38,199 bases of DNA from assembly GCA_946629665.1 (NCBI GenBank), contig CAMOYC010000003.1:1-38199 (forward strand), written 5' to 3'. The translations under genes were made by a program, and so were the position numbers. Source of the stretch: an uncultured Lachnospiraceae bacterium. Its GTDB lineage: Bacteria; Bacillota; Clostridia; Lachnospirales; Lachnospiraceae. Every line of letters starts with the position of its first letter. Positions within the stretch are counted from its first letter, which is position 1. Under the pieces are notes generated by a model, which did not search any database, was not told where the DNA came from, and worked only from the letters and a program-made list of their open reading frames with translations. Shown here in pieces: positions 16,973 through 24,049 of this stretch.

Positions 16973-17722
16973 TTGCCTGAAATTGTAATTGAAAATGTTA
17001 GCAAGACTTTTGAGACAAAGGACGGACAGGTGCAGGCCCTGAAGAATGTCAGCCTGGAGATTGAATCCGGAGATATCTATGGGATCATTGGCATGAGCGG
17101 CGCCGGCAAATCAACCCTGGTCCGGTGTATCAATTATTTAGAAGTGCCGACGGAAGGCAGAGTGCTGATCAATGACAAGGCTCTTGGAGATTTCTCGGAG
17201 AAGGAGCTCAGGGAGCAGAGGCAGGAGATCGGTATGATCTTTCAGAATTTTAATCTGCTGATGCAGAAGAATGTACTGGAGAATGTATGCTTTCCCCTTT
17301 ATATACAGAGGAAGTCCAAGGCAGAAGCAAAAGAAAGAGCAATGGAACTTCTGGAGATCGTAGGACTTGAGGGCAGAAGCAAGACATATCCTGCCCAGTT
17401 ATCCGGCGGGCAGAAGCAGAGAGTTGCGATCGCAAGAGCCCTGGCTTCCAAACCGAAGATCCTTTTATGTGATGAGGCAACAAGTGCCCTTGATCCGCAG
17501 ACGACCAGTTCGATCCTGGAACTTCTTAAGACGATCAATGAGAAGTTCCACATCACGATCGTGATCATCACCCACCAGATGTCGGTGGTGAAGGAGATCT
17601 GCTCCCATGTGGCCATCCTCAAAGAAGGAGAGGTCGTGGAAACCGGAACGATCGATGAGATATTCGAGAATCCGCAGACCGAAGAAGCGAAACGCCTGCT
17701 TCAGGGAATAGGGGGTGAGTGA
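16973..17722 (+). CDS. metN: Methionine ABC transporter ATP-binding protein, short form
   Basis: The ATPase of the MetNIQ importer, 249 residues from TTG 16973, which is chosen because GAGGTGG ends 5 bp before it; the GTG at 16964 has no upstream site. Motifs: Walker A GMSGAGKST, Q-loop, signature LSGGQKQRVAIARAL, Walker B ILLCDEATSALDP and the switch His in THQMS. MetN proteins are usually near 340 residues with a C-terminal NIL (ACT-like) domain that binds methionine and shuts the pump. Here the protein stops just after the ATPase domain, so that domain is missing. Its stop is followed directly by metI. Confidence 0.9.
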   Translation: MPEIVIENVSKTFETKDGQVQALKNVSLEIESGDIYGIIGMSGAGKSTLVRCINYLEVPTEGRVLINDKALGDFSEKELREQRQEIGMIFQNFNLLMQKNVLENVCFPLYIQRKSKAEAKERAMELLEIVGLEGRSKTYPAQLSGGQKQRVAIARALASKPKILLCDEATSALDPQTTSSILELLKTINEKFHITIVIITHQMSVVKEICSHVAILKEGEVVETGTIDEIFENPQTEEAKRLLQGIGGE

Positions 17723-17724
17723 GA

Positions 17725-18387
17725 GTGGTATGGACGAATGAAGTGACAGCAATGATCATCGAAGGACTGTGGGCCACCCTCTATATGACCCTCGTGTCTA
17801 CTCTTGCGGGCTATGTGTTTGGTCTGCCCCTGGGAGTGATCCTGGCGATCACCGACAGCAACGGACTGCGGCCTAATGCGGTGGTCTACAAGGTTCTGGA
17901 TGTAATCTCTAATATTTTAAGATCCATTCCATTTCTGATCCTGTTGATCCTGTTGATCCCTTTTACCACCCTGCTGGTGGGTAAAAGCTATGGTTCCACC
18001 GCAACGATCATCCCCCTGGTGATCGCGGCGATTCCTTTCATCGGCCGGATGGTGGAATCATCGATCAAGGAAGTGGATCCGGGAGTGATCGAGGCGGCGA
18101 AGTCCATGGGAGCTACGACTTTCCAGATCATCTGGCGGGTACTCCTGGTGGAGGCCAGAACCTCCCTGATCACAGGATCGACTATCACAACCGGAACGAT
18201 CCTTGGTTATTCAGCGATGGCTGGCTGTATCGGCGGCGGAGGTCTTGGTGATATCGCCATCCGTTACGGCTACTACCGTTATCAGGTGCAGATCATGATC
18301 GTAACCGTTGTGCTGCTGGTTGTGCTGGTACAGCTTTTCCAGACACTGGGAATGTTTATCGCCAACCGGCTTGACAAGAGGAAATAA
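17725..18387 (+). CDS. metI: Methionine ABC transporter permease
   Basis: A 220-222 residue inner-membrane permease. GTG 17725 is preferred over GTG 17719 because GGGGGTGA lies 6 bp before it; 17719 would overlap the metN stop. Five hydrophobic segments are visible (from LYMTLVSTLAGYVFGLPLGVI to VTVVLLVVLVQLFQTLGMFI). The cytoplasmic EAA loop that docks on MetN reads EVDPGVIEAAKSMGATTFQI. The GGGGLGDIAIRYGYYRYQ stretch near the C-terminus is typical of MetI. It lies between metN and metQ, the standard order. Confidence 0.93.
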   Translation: MVWTNEVTAMIIEGLWATLYMTLVSTLAGYVFGLPLGVILAITDSNGLRPNAVVYKVLDVISNILRSIPFLILLILLIPFTTLLVGKSYGSTATIIPLVIAAIPFIGRMVESSIKEVDPGVIEAAKSMGATTFQIIWRVLLVEARTSLITGSTITTGTILGYSAMAGCIGGGGLGDIAIRYGYYRYQVQIMIVTVVLLVVLVQLFQTLGMFIANRLDKRK

Positions 18388-18422
18388 ACCTCTTGATGCC
18401 GGGGAGACCGGCATTCAGGTTT
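18386..18422 (+). promoter_or_regulatory. Intercistronic stem-loop between metI and metQ
   Basis: The inner stem ATGCCGG / CCGGCAT (7 bp, loop GGAGA) and outer stem AAACCT / AGGTTT form one long hairpin starting at the metI stop codon. No T-run follows. Such hairpins often protect mRNA ends and allow the binding-protein gene to outnumber the permease. Confidence 0.6.
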
Positions 18423-18454
18423 ATCATATCAAGAAGAATATAAGGAGGTACAGT

Positions 18455-19273
18455 ATGAGAAAATTATTCGCATTGCTTTTAGCAGTAAGCCTGGCAATCG
18501 CAAGTCTGGCAGGATGCGGCGCATCAGGAAGCGGGGAGAGTGAGACTGAGACGATTACGGTAGCAGCAACTCCGACACCACATGCGGAGATCCTGGAACA
18601 GGCAAAGCCGATTCTGAAAGAAAAGGGATATGATCTTCAGGTTACAGAGTTTGAAGACTATGTACAGCCGAATGAGATCGTTGAGAGTGGTGAGCTTGAC
18701 GCCAACTACTTCCAGCATATTCCTTATCTTGAGAGTTTCAATGAGGAGAGAGGAACCAGCCTGGTCAATGCAGGCGGAATCCACTATGAGCCTTTCGGAA
18801 TCTATCCGTCTGAAAAGAAGAGTCTGGATGAACTGGCTGAGGGAGACCACATCGCAGTGCCCAACGACACGACCAACGAGGCGCGTGCTTTACTGCTTCT
18901 CCAGGATAACGGGATCATCACCCTCAAGGAGGGTGCAGGCCTGGAAGCAACCAAGGCTGACATCGTTGACAATCCCAAGAAGGTTGAGATCGTTGAGCTC
19001 GAGGCAGCAGGAGTTGCCCGCGCCAAAGGTGCAGATTTTATTGTATTGAACGGAAACTATGCGCTGGCTGCCGGCTTCTCTGTATCCAAGGATGCACTGG
19101 CCTTTGAGTCTGCAGATTCTGAAGCAGCGAAAACCTATGTGAATGTCATTGCAGTAAAAGAAGGAAATGAAAACAGCGAAAAGATCAAAGCTTTGGTTGA
19201 TGTTCTGAAATCCGATGAGATCAAAAAATACATCAACGATACTTATGACGGAGCTGTAATTCCTTTTGAATAA
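18455..19273 (+). CDS. metQ: Methionine-binding lipoprotein (MetQ/NlpA family)
   Basis: A 272-residue substrate-binding lipoprotein. ATG 18455 is chosen because AAGGAGGTA lies 5 bp upstream; the longer track ORF runs back into metI. Residues 1-20 are a lipoprotein signal peptide with lipobox LAGC and Cys near 20. The mature part carries the NlpA hallmarks TVAATPTPHAEILEQAKP, ANYFQHIPYLESF and IAVPNDTTNEARALLLL. It captures methionine outside the membrane and delivers it to MetI. It follows the intercistronic hairpin, is the last gene of the operon and is followed by a terminator. Confidence 0.94.
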   Translation: MRKLFALLLAVSLAIASLAGCGASGSGESETETITVAATPTPHAEILEQAKPILKEKGYDLQVTEFEDYVQPNEIVESGELDANYFQHIPYLESFNEERGTSLVNAGGIHYEPFGIYPSEKKSLDELAEGDHIAVPNDTTNEARALLLLQDNGIITLKEGAGLEATKADIVDNPKKVEIVELEAAGVARAKGADFIVLNGNYALAAGFSVSKDALAFESADSEAAKTYVNVIAVKEGNENSEKIKALVDVLKSDEIKKYINDTYDGAVIPFE

Positions 19274-19319
19274 AATGAAAACTCTGACCGGCCTGCGGGC
19301 GGAAGAAGAATAAAGACAG

Positions 19320-19348
19320 GAGAGGCGGCTGACGGTTGTCTCTCTTTT
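19320..19348 (+). terminator. Rho-independent terminator of metNIQ
   Basis: GAGAGGCGG pairs with TTGTCTCTC (three G-U pairs) around a 7-base loop, followed by TTTT. It is of moderate strength and ends 5 bp before the next promoter. Confidence 0.6.
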
Positions 19349-19352
19349 CAAA

Positions 19353-19381
19353 TTGACAGACCTATTCCCAGAATATATAAT
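19353..19381 (+). promoter_or_regulatory. Perfect consensus SigA promoter for the MBL-fold gene
   Basis: TTGACA (19353-19358), exactly 17 bp, TATAAT (19376-19381). Both hexamers are perfect, predicting strong constitutive expression with a leader of about 75 nt. Confidence 0.82.
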
Positions 19382-19462
19382 TTTATCATAGAACAAGAAG
19401 ACAGGTTGGTGATCAGAGACCTCAGGTCTTATGCCGTTTGCTATATAAGGGGAAGGGTATTT

Positions 19463-20161
19463 ATGTTTAAGGTAACATTCATAGAGCACAGCGGGTTCCT
19501 GATGGAGTTAGACCATTGCTACCTGTTGTTTGATTACTGGAGGGGAAAGCTGCCGAATCTCAAGAGGCAGAAAGCGCTGTATGTTTTTTCATCGCATTTT
19601 CACCATGACCACTATACGAATGATATTTTTAAAATCGAAGAGCTGTGTGAGAATGTTTATTTTATTCTGTCCAGGGAGATCAGGAACGGGACTTCTGCCT
19701 GGAAGAAAGCCAGGAGGGTCTTTTTTATCCGGGCCCATGAGAAGATGGATGTAGGCCTCTGCGAGATTGGGACGATCAAGTCAAACGATGAGGGGATTGC
19801 ATACATTGTGAGGGCCGAAGGAAAGACCATATATCATTCCGGTGACCTGCACTGGTGGGACTGGCCCGGTGAGCCGGAAGAAGAGAATCTCCTTATGGAG
19901 AAAACCTTCAAGGAGGAGATGGAAAAGATCAAGGATATTGAGTTCGACGCAGCCTGTATGGTGCTGGACCCCCGCCAGGAAGAATCCGCAGGGCTGGGCA
20001 TGGAATATTTTCTTGAGAATATCAGGGCAAAACACGTTTTTCCCATGCATTGCTGGGGGCAGTATGAGGTGATCCGGCAGTTCAGAGAAAACCATGATTA
20101 CGCCATGAACGCCCGCCTGATCAACATCACCGGACCCGGCCAGGAATTTGTGATCGAGTAG
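19463..20161 (+). CDS. MBL-fold metallo-hydrolase (UlaG-like group)
   Basis: A 232-residue cytoplasmic protein. The start at ATG 19463 is preceded by AAGGGGAAGGG; the track start at 19406 is unsupported. The metal site motif HFHHDH (HxHxDH) is near residue 45. The later ligand stretch YHSGDLHWWDW supplies a further Asp/His, and the final His may be in FPMHCWGQ. It begins IEHSGFLMEL, like UlaG-type lactonase and phosphodiesterase relatives. The substrate is unknown. It is driven by a perfect consensus promoter and is separated from the HPr-like gene by that gene's own promoter. Confidence 0.85.
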   Translation: MFKVTFIEHSGFLMELDHCYLLFDYWRGKLPNLKRQKALYVFSSHFHHDHYTNDIFKIEELCENVYFILSREIRNGTSAWKKARRVFFIRAHEKMDVGLCEIGTIKSNDEGIAYIVRAEGKTIYHSGDLHWWDWPGEPEEENLLMEKTFKEEMEKIKDIEFDAACMVLDPRQEESAGLGMEYFLENIRAKHVFPMHCWGQYEVIRQFRENHDYAMNARLINITGPGQEFVIE

Positions 20162-20178
20162 GAAAAGGCAATAAAAAA

Positions 20179-20207
20179 TTGCATCCATACTGTAAATATG
20201 GTACTAT
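20179..20207 (+). promoter_or_regulatory. Promoter for the HPr-like gene
   Basis: TTGCAT (20179-20184), a 17-bp spacer, TACTAT (20202-20207). A moderate match, about 40 bp after the MBL stop codon. Confidence 0.5.
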
Positions 20208-20252
20208 AAGGCCAAGTAATCAGTAGAAGAATTTAGGAAAGGGGATTACCGA

Positions 20253-20522
20253 ATGGTACACGCAGAAGTGACAATTCAGAATCCTGATGGGATACACCTG
20301 GAGCCTGCGAACAAGATTGCGAATCTCGCGGAGCAGTTTCGCTCGAGCATTCATCTGAAGACGGAGTACATGGATATCAATGCCAAGAGCATTATCAACC
20401 TGGTAAGCGGGACGTTCCGTCGGGGAGATACCGTCCTCTGTGAATGTGAAGGCCCGGATGAAAAGGATGCGCTTGCCGCTATGATCGAGATCTTGTCCAG
20501 TAATCTTGAAGAGGACAGATGA
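20253..20522 (+). CDS. HPr-family phosphocarrier with an altered active site
   Basis: An 89-residue protein of HPr size and fold. His15 is present, but the loop reads GIHLEPA instead of the canonical GIHARPA: residue 16 is Leu and the conserved Arg17 is Glu. Ser46, the HPr-kinase site, is kept in AKSIINLV. In the PTS, HPr passes phosphate from enzyme I to EIIA, and Ser46-phosphorylated HPr acts with CcpA. Loss of Arg17 should weaken phosphotransfer, so this may be a regulatory paralogue comparable in idea to Crh, which instead lacks His15. It is preceded by AAAGGGG and its own promoter; no PTS genes are adjacent. Confidence 0.88.
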   Translation: MVHAEVTIQNPDGIHLEPANKIANLAEQFRSSIHLKTEYMDINAKSIINLVSGTFRRGDTVLCECEGPDEKDALAAMIEILSSNLEEDR

Positions 20523-20553
20523 TCGATCCGTTTGAACCATATACGATAGAATA

Positions 20554-20591
20554 AGCCCGGATCAGTATCTGATCAGATACCGGTCCGGGCT
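20554..20591. terminator. Bidirectional hairpin between convergent HPr-like and queC genes
   Basis: The outer arms AGCCCGGA (20554-20561) and TCCGGGCT (20584-20591) enclose the perfect palindrome TATCTGATCAGATA. T-runs on either side are poor, but its position between convergent stop codons fits a shared terminator. Confidence 0.7.
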
Positions 20592-20628
20592 AAATTTGGC
20601 TATTTTAATCGCGTCACATTATGAGCGG

Positions 20629-21297
20629 TTATTTTTTGCTGGCCAGATAGGCATCCAGCCCTTTCCTGCGCAGTTTGCAGGCCGGGCAAGATCCGCAGCC
20701 ATCACCGATCACGCCGTTGTAGCAGGTGAGGGTCTCATTCCGGATCACATCCAGAACTCCAAGAGAATCCGCCAGTGCCCAGGTTTCTTTCTTGTCCAGC
20801 CACATCAGAGGTGTGATCAGGTCAAAGGGGTAGTCCATAGCCAGATTCAGGGTAACGTTCAGGGATTTTACAAAGACATCCCGGCAATCCGGATAGCCGG
20901 AGAAATCACTCTGGGAGACTCCGGTGATGATATCTGTGATCCCCCGCTGCTTGGCAAAGACAGCGGCATAGGAGAGGAAGAGATGATTTCTTCCGTCCAC
21001 GAAACTGTTGGGCGTACCTTCCTCCGGTGCATCTTCATCCACCGGGATGTCGGACCGGGTAAGGGAGTTGGGGGCCAGCTGGTTCAGCAGGCTCATGTCC
21101 ATGATGACATGCTCCACATTGTATTTTTTACAGATGGTCTTCGCGCACTCGAGCTCCAGGACATGCCTTTGTCCGTAGTCGAAGGAAAGCGCGATCACTT
21201 TATCGTAGGATTTCAAAGCCTGAAAGAGGCAGGTTGTGGAATCCTGTCCGCCGCTGAATACAACGACAGCGGCTTTTTTGTTCTTTAATTCCTGCAT
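20629..21297 (-). CDS. queC: 7-cyano-7-deazaguanine (preQ0) synthase
   Basis: A 222-residue enzyme turning 7-carboxy-7-deazaguanine into preQ0 with ATP and ammonia. The ATP PP-loop motif is [14 protein letters not shown] near residue 12. The four zinc Cys residues are near the C-terminus in [27 protein letters not shown] lies just before the ATG. It is the last gene of the queD-queE-folE-queC operon and ends at the bidirectional hairpin. Confidence 0.96.
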   Translation of the reverse strand: MQELKNKKAAVVVFSGGQDSTTCLFQALKSYDKVIALSFDYGQRHVLELECAKTICKKYNVEHVIMDMSLLNQLAPNSLTRSDIPVDEDAPEEGTPNSFVDGRNHLFLSYAAVFAKQRGITDIITGVSQSDFSGYPDCRDVFVKSLNVTLNLAMDYPFDLITPLMWLDKKETWALADSLGVLDVIRNETLTCYNGVIGDGCGSCPACKLRRKGLDAYLASKK

Positions 21298-21320
21298 GAT
21301 AATCTCCTTGGATCTTGTTA

Positions 21321-21917
21321 TCAGCCCTGGCGGTGCAGCATCATGAAAAGCTGATTCTGCAGCAGGGGGTCCGTCTCAAACCGGCCGCGGAAGGTGGTGG
21401 TCACCGTGGCAGCGGATTCCTTCTTGATACCCCGGGCGGTCATACAGCTGTGGGTTCCTTCAATGATCACAGCGATGTCATCCGACTCGGAAGCCAGATT
21501 CATGATCTGGGCAATGTCGGAGCCAAGCCTTTCCTGAAGCTGGAGCCGCTTGGATGCCATGTCACAGATCCTGGCGATCTTGCTTAAACCAAGAACCTTA
21601 TTCCTGGGAAGATAGGCCACGGATACTTTCATGTTATACATCAGAGCCATATGATGCTCGCAGTAGCTGAACACCGGAATGTCCTTTACCAGAACGATAT
21701 CACGGTGGTCACTGCTGACAGCCAGGTCATCCTTAAAGGACTTGTTAAACATCTCTGCAATTTCTTCATTCGTATAATTGATTCCCGCAAAAACTTCCTC
21801 ATACATTCTCGCAACCCTGTCGGGAGTTTCCCGGAGACCTTCCCGGTCCGGGTCCTCACCAAGGGCGATCAGTATGCCTCGGATATGTTTGCGGATCGCA
21901 TCTTTATCGATAGCCAT
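21321..21917 (-). CDS. folE: GTP cyclohydrolase I
   Basis: A 198-residue enzyme making 7,8-dihydroneopterin triphosphate from GTP, the entry point for both folate and queuosine. Zinc ligands are visible: Cys-Glu-His-His in SYCEHHMAL and the later Cys in [25 protein letters not shown] is the conserved core. The segment after CEHH reads MALMYN where most homologues have LLPF(Y/F), a mild oddity. GGAGG lies 6 bp before the ATG. Its place between queE and queC says this copy serves queuosine synthesis, though it may also feed folate. Confidence 0.94.
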   Translation of the reverse strand: MAIDKDAIRKHIRGILIALGEDPDREGLRETPDRVARMYEEVFAGINYTNEEIAEMFNKSFKDDLAVSSDHRDIVLVKDIPVFSYCEHHMALMYNMKVSVAYLPRNKVLGLSKIARICDMASKRLQLQERLGSDIAQIMNLASESDDIAVIIEGTHSCMTARGIKKESAATVTTTFRGRFETDPLLQNQLFMMLHRQG

Positions 21918-21929
21918 GATGCCTCCTTA

Positions 21930-22598
21930 TCAAACGCCGCGCTGATCCGGCGGCCAGATATATTTATGCAGCTGCAGCTGCAGTCTTATTCCGTTCCATG
22001 AGCGGGCAGCCATATATTCTACGATCTCCCGCGGTTCGATCCTGCCGAAAACCGGGCTCAGGAAAACATGGCAGCGGTCAGTCAAAGAAAATGTCCTGCA
22101 GATCTCCGCCGCTTTCTCCAGATCTTCCACGGAGCTGACGACGAACTTGACGGTGTCCGAGGAGATGAGAAACCGGTAGTTTTCGGTAAGCATGAACTCC
22201 TCCATGCCGCTGCCCGGACACTTGTAGTCTAAAGTGAAGGAAGGTCGGTGGGGCAGGGCCGCGAAGGGGCCGATATCTATGCTGCCGTTGGTTTCAACCT
22301 CCACTTCATAACCTGCTTCTCCCAGCCGGTCGATCAGGTCGGCGGTCTCCGGATTCAGTAAAGGTTCTCCTCCGGTGAGGGTTACAAGCCGCACTTTGGT
22401 CTCCTCAAGCCAGGCCAGCAGGTCCTCTGTGCTCATGTACCGACAGAGAGCATCCTCGCTGTTGGCCCAGCGGGTATCACAGTAGCTGCAATGCAGGTTA
22501 CAGGTTCTCAGGCGGATGAAAGCCGCCAGGTTTCCTGCCCGCGCCCCTTCTCCGTTGATACTGACAAAGTACTCTGCTACCGGGTAGAGGCTCATCAT
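21930..22598 (-). CDS. queE: 7-carboxy-7-deazaguanine synthase
   Basis: A 222-residue radical SAM enzyme making CDG from 6-carboxytetrahydropterin. The cluster motif CxxxCxxC is in RTCNLHCSYCDTRWA near residue 32, preceded by the substrate segment FVSINGEGARAG and followed by TLTGGEPLL. Two ATGs are adjacent (MM); GGGAGG gives better spacing to the second (22595). The gene overlaps the queD stop by 4 bp (ATGA), so the two are translationally coupled. Confidence 0.95.
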   Translation of the reverse strand: MMSLYPVAEYFVSINGEGARAGNLAAFIRLRTCNLHCSYCDTRWANSEDALCRYMSTEDLLAWLEETKVRLVTLTGGEPLLNPETADLIDRLGEAGYEVEVETNGSIDIGPFAALPHRPSFTLDYKCPGSGMEEFMLTENYRFLISSDTVKFVVSSVEDLEKAAEICRTFSLTDRCHVFLSPVFGRIEPREIVEYMAARSWNGIRLQLQLHKYIWPPDQRGV

Positions 22599-23020
22599 AA
22601 AACCTCCCGGTAGGTGGCACGGTTTTTGGGCGTCTCACATACGGTCACTTCCGAGACCGGGATGCCGTCTGCTCTCAGTGCTTCAAAAAAATGTCTGGAA
22701 AAATTCTCTGCGGTCGGCCTGAAAGGCAACAGAGTCAGGGCGAAACCTTCCTCCTTAAGAACCTGCAGGGTGATCGGGCGAAGAGAACCTTCCTCGATGA
22801 TCAATGTGTGGTCCATGGCAGATGTATGTTTTCCCAGAGCTTTTTTGAAGTCAGCGAAGTCGATGACCATGCCCCGGATCTGTCCTTCTTCCTCAAGATT
22901 CTCGGATGCCAGCCTGGCGATCACTCTCCAGTGGTGTCCGTGGATGTTTTTGCATCGTCCGTCATATCCACTGAGAAAATGTGCAGAATCAAAGGATTGT
23001 TCCGTTTCTAATATATACAT
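22595..23020 (-). CDS. queD: 6-carboxy-5,6,7,8-tetrahydropterin synthase
   Basis: A 141-residue enzyme acting on the folE product in queuosine synthesis. ATG 23020 (MYILETEQSFDSAHF) is chosen because GGGAGGTAT is just upstream; the 208-residue track ORF runs into the riboswitch leader. Zinc His residues are in DSAHF and HGHHW, the catalytic Cys in GRCKNIHGH, and the C-terminal VCETPKN holds the conserved Glu. It is the first gene of the operon and is controlled by the preQ1-I-like leader. Confidence 0.93.
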   Translation of the reverse strand: MYILETEQSFDSAHFLSGYDGRCKNIHGHHWRVIARLASENLEEEGQIRGMVIDFADFKKALGKHTSAMDHTLIIEEGSLRPITLQVLKEEGFALTLLPFRPTAENFSRHFFEALRADGIPVSEVTVCETPKNRATYREVL

Positions 23021-23090
23021 AGATACCTCCCTTTTTGTACCTGCATCTAAAGTGATGCCCCTTGTCTGACCGGAATCCGGGGGCGTGCGG

Positions 23091-23119
23091 AAAAAAAGAA
23101 CTGCGTAAAAACGCAGCAT
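23091..23119 (-). terminator. Attenuator terminator in the queD leader, with overlapping antiterminator arm
   Basis: On the minus strand CTGCGT and ACGCAG form a 6-bp stem with a TTTT loop, followed by TTCTTTTTTT. The alternative pairing is GCAGCAT (23155-23149) with ATGCTGC (23119-23113), which takes four bases from the terminator's 5' arm. This mutually exclusive pair is the hallmark of a transcriptional riboswitch. Confidence 0.75.
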
Positions 23120-23154
23120 GATTCCTGAAATCGATATATCATATCTGAATGCTG

Positions 23155-23196
23155 CCCTAGTTTTGTTTATAGACAGGATGGTACAAATGAACTGTC
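23155..23196 (-). promoter_or_regulatory. preQ1-I-like riboswitch aptamer upstream of queDE-folE-queC
   Basis: On the minus strand GACAG and CCTGTC form stem P1 around a C-containing loop (GTTCATTTGTACC), followed by the A-rich tail AAACAAAACTAGG. That tail closely matches the pseudoknot tail of class I preQ1 aptamers (compare ACAAAACAAGG in the Thermoanaerobacter example I recall). Position, small size, downstream gene function and the adjacent attenuator all fit. Binding of preQ1 should fix the tail and favour termination, an OFF switch. Confidence 0.75.
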
Positions 23197-23211
23197 TTAC
23201 ATTCAAGAAAG

Positions 23212-23240
23212 AGTTTAGCATGAGAGGGAACTTTTGTAAA
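23212..23240 (-). promoter_or_regulatory. Promoter of the queuosine operon
   Basis: On the minus strand TTTACA (23240-23235), exactly 17 bp, then TAAACT (23217-23212) preceded by TG in the extended -10 position. Transcription would begin near 23205, about 9 bp before the aptamer. Confidence 0.65.
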
Positions 23241-23246
23241 GAAAGA

Positions 23247-23275
23247 TTGTCAGAACGGAACGGTTTTTGTATAAT
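23247..23275 (+). promoter_or_regulatory. Promoter of the DUF5662-like gene
   Basis: TTGTCA (23247-23252), 17 bp, perfect TATAAT (23270-23275). Its -35 lies 6 bp from the -35 of the divergent queuosine promoter. Confidence 0.72.
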
Positions 23276-23304
23276 GAGAAGCAGGAAGGAAAGGTATTTG
23301 CACT

Positions 23305-23946
23305 ATGGAGAGAAAAAAGATAAAAGATCTGATCCCGAATATAAAAGGACATTTTATGACAATCACCAACCATAAGATCCTGGTTACCAGAACCTGTTTT
23401 CAGGTAGGACTCTACAAACAGGGAATACTCCATGACCTGTCCAAGTACCATCCTCTGGAGTTTATAGCCGGAGTAAAGTACTACCAGGGAACCCGCAGTC
23501 CCATTGCAAGAGAAAAGGAACTGAACGGATACTCCCTGGGCTGGCTTCATCATAAGGGGAGGAACGCCCATCATTTTGAATACTGGATCGACTATGGGAT
23601 CAGCCCCGGGAGCCATGGGAAGGATGCTTCAGCCGGCAAGCCGAAGATCAGCCTGCAGGGCATGAAAATGTCAAAGAAGTATGTGGCTGAGATGATCATC
23701 GATCGGATAAGCGCCAGCAAGAATTATCTGAAAGAGAAATATACCGATGATGCGGCATTGAACTATTATATGAACGGCAGGGATATGATGCTGATCCATG
23801 AGGAGTCGGATTACCTGGCAAGATACCTGCTTACCATGCTGGCGAAACATGGAGAAGAGTATCTCCTGCACTATATGAAGAGCCGGCTTCTCAAGCACAG
23901 AAACCGGGATTATCATGTGAGGAACGGACGCCTTTATCTGGACTGA
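23305..23946 (+). CDS. DUF5662-like protein
   Basis: A 213-residue cytoplasmic protein with AGGAAAGG about 10 bp before the ATG. The segment HDLSKYHPLEF near residue 46, plus several His residues in GWLHHKGRNAHHFEYW, resemble what I recall of DUF5662, a family with a metal-site-like HD pattern and no known activity. The C-terminal half is helical and rich in Lys/Arg and Tyr. There is no signal peptide or membrane segment. It is a single-gene unit between the queuosine promoter and the 6S RNA gene. Confidence 0.72.
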   Translation: MERKKIKDLIPNIKGHFMTITNHKILVTRTCFQVGLYKQGILHDLSKYHPLEFIAGVKYYQGTRSPIAREKELNGYSLGWLHHKGRNAHHFEYWIDYGISPGSHGKDASAGKPKISLQGMKMSKKYVAEMIIDRISASKNYLKEKYTDDAALNYYMNGRDMMLIHEESDYLARYLLTMLAKHGEEYLLHYMKSRLLKHRNRDYHVRNGRLYLD

Positions 23947-24005
23947 TTTACATATCGAAGAAAATGAATATAAAATAATTCTATTTTGGGACTTGACAAA
24001 TCGAC

Positions 24006-24026
24006 TTTTGTGAATCATTCACAAAA
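24006..24026. promoter_or_regulatory. Perfect palindrome upstream of 6S RNA
   Basis: TTTTGTGAAT and ATTCACAAAA are perfect 10-bp arms around a single C. The core TTGTGAA-N3-TTCACAA resembles a Rex site, which has N4, or a CRP/FNR-family site (TGTGA-N5-TCACA, where CRP has N6). Its centre is about 69 bp before the inferred 6S start. A lone TTGACA lies at 23993-23998 just upstream. No T-run follows, so it is not a terminator. Confidence 0.6.
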
Positions 24027-24049
24027 AATGTTTCAGGTGTTATTATTGC

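Noticed and set aside
18308-18454. N-terminal extension of metQ in the ORF track
   Set aside because: It would overlap metI and cross the intercistronic hairpin; the signal peptide and AAGGAGGTA place the start at 18455.
20596-21288. 230-residue plus-strand ORF antisense to queC
   Set aside because: It starts inside the convergent terminator region and overlaps an unambiguous queC.
23021-23221. N-terminal extension of queD in the ORF track
   Set aside because: It would translate the riboswitch and its terminator; the ribosome site and conserved start are at 23020.
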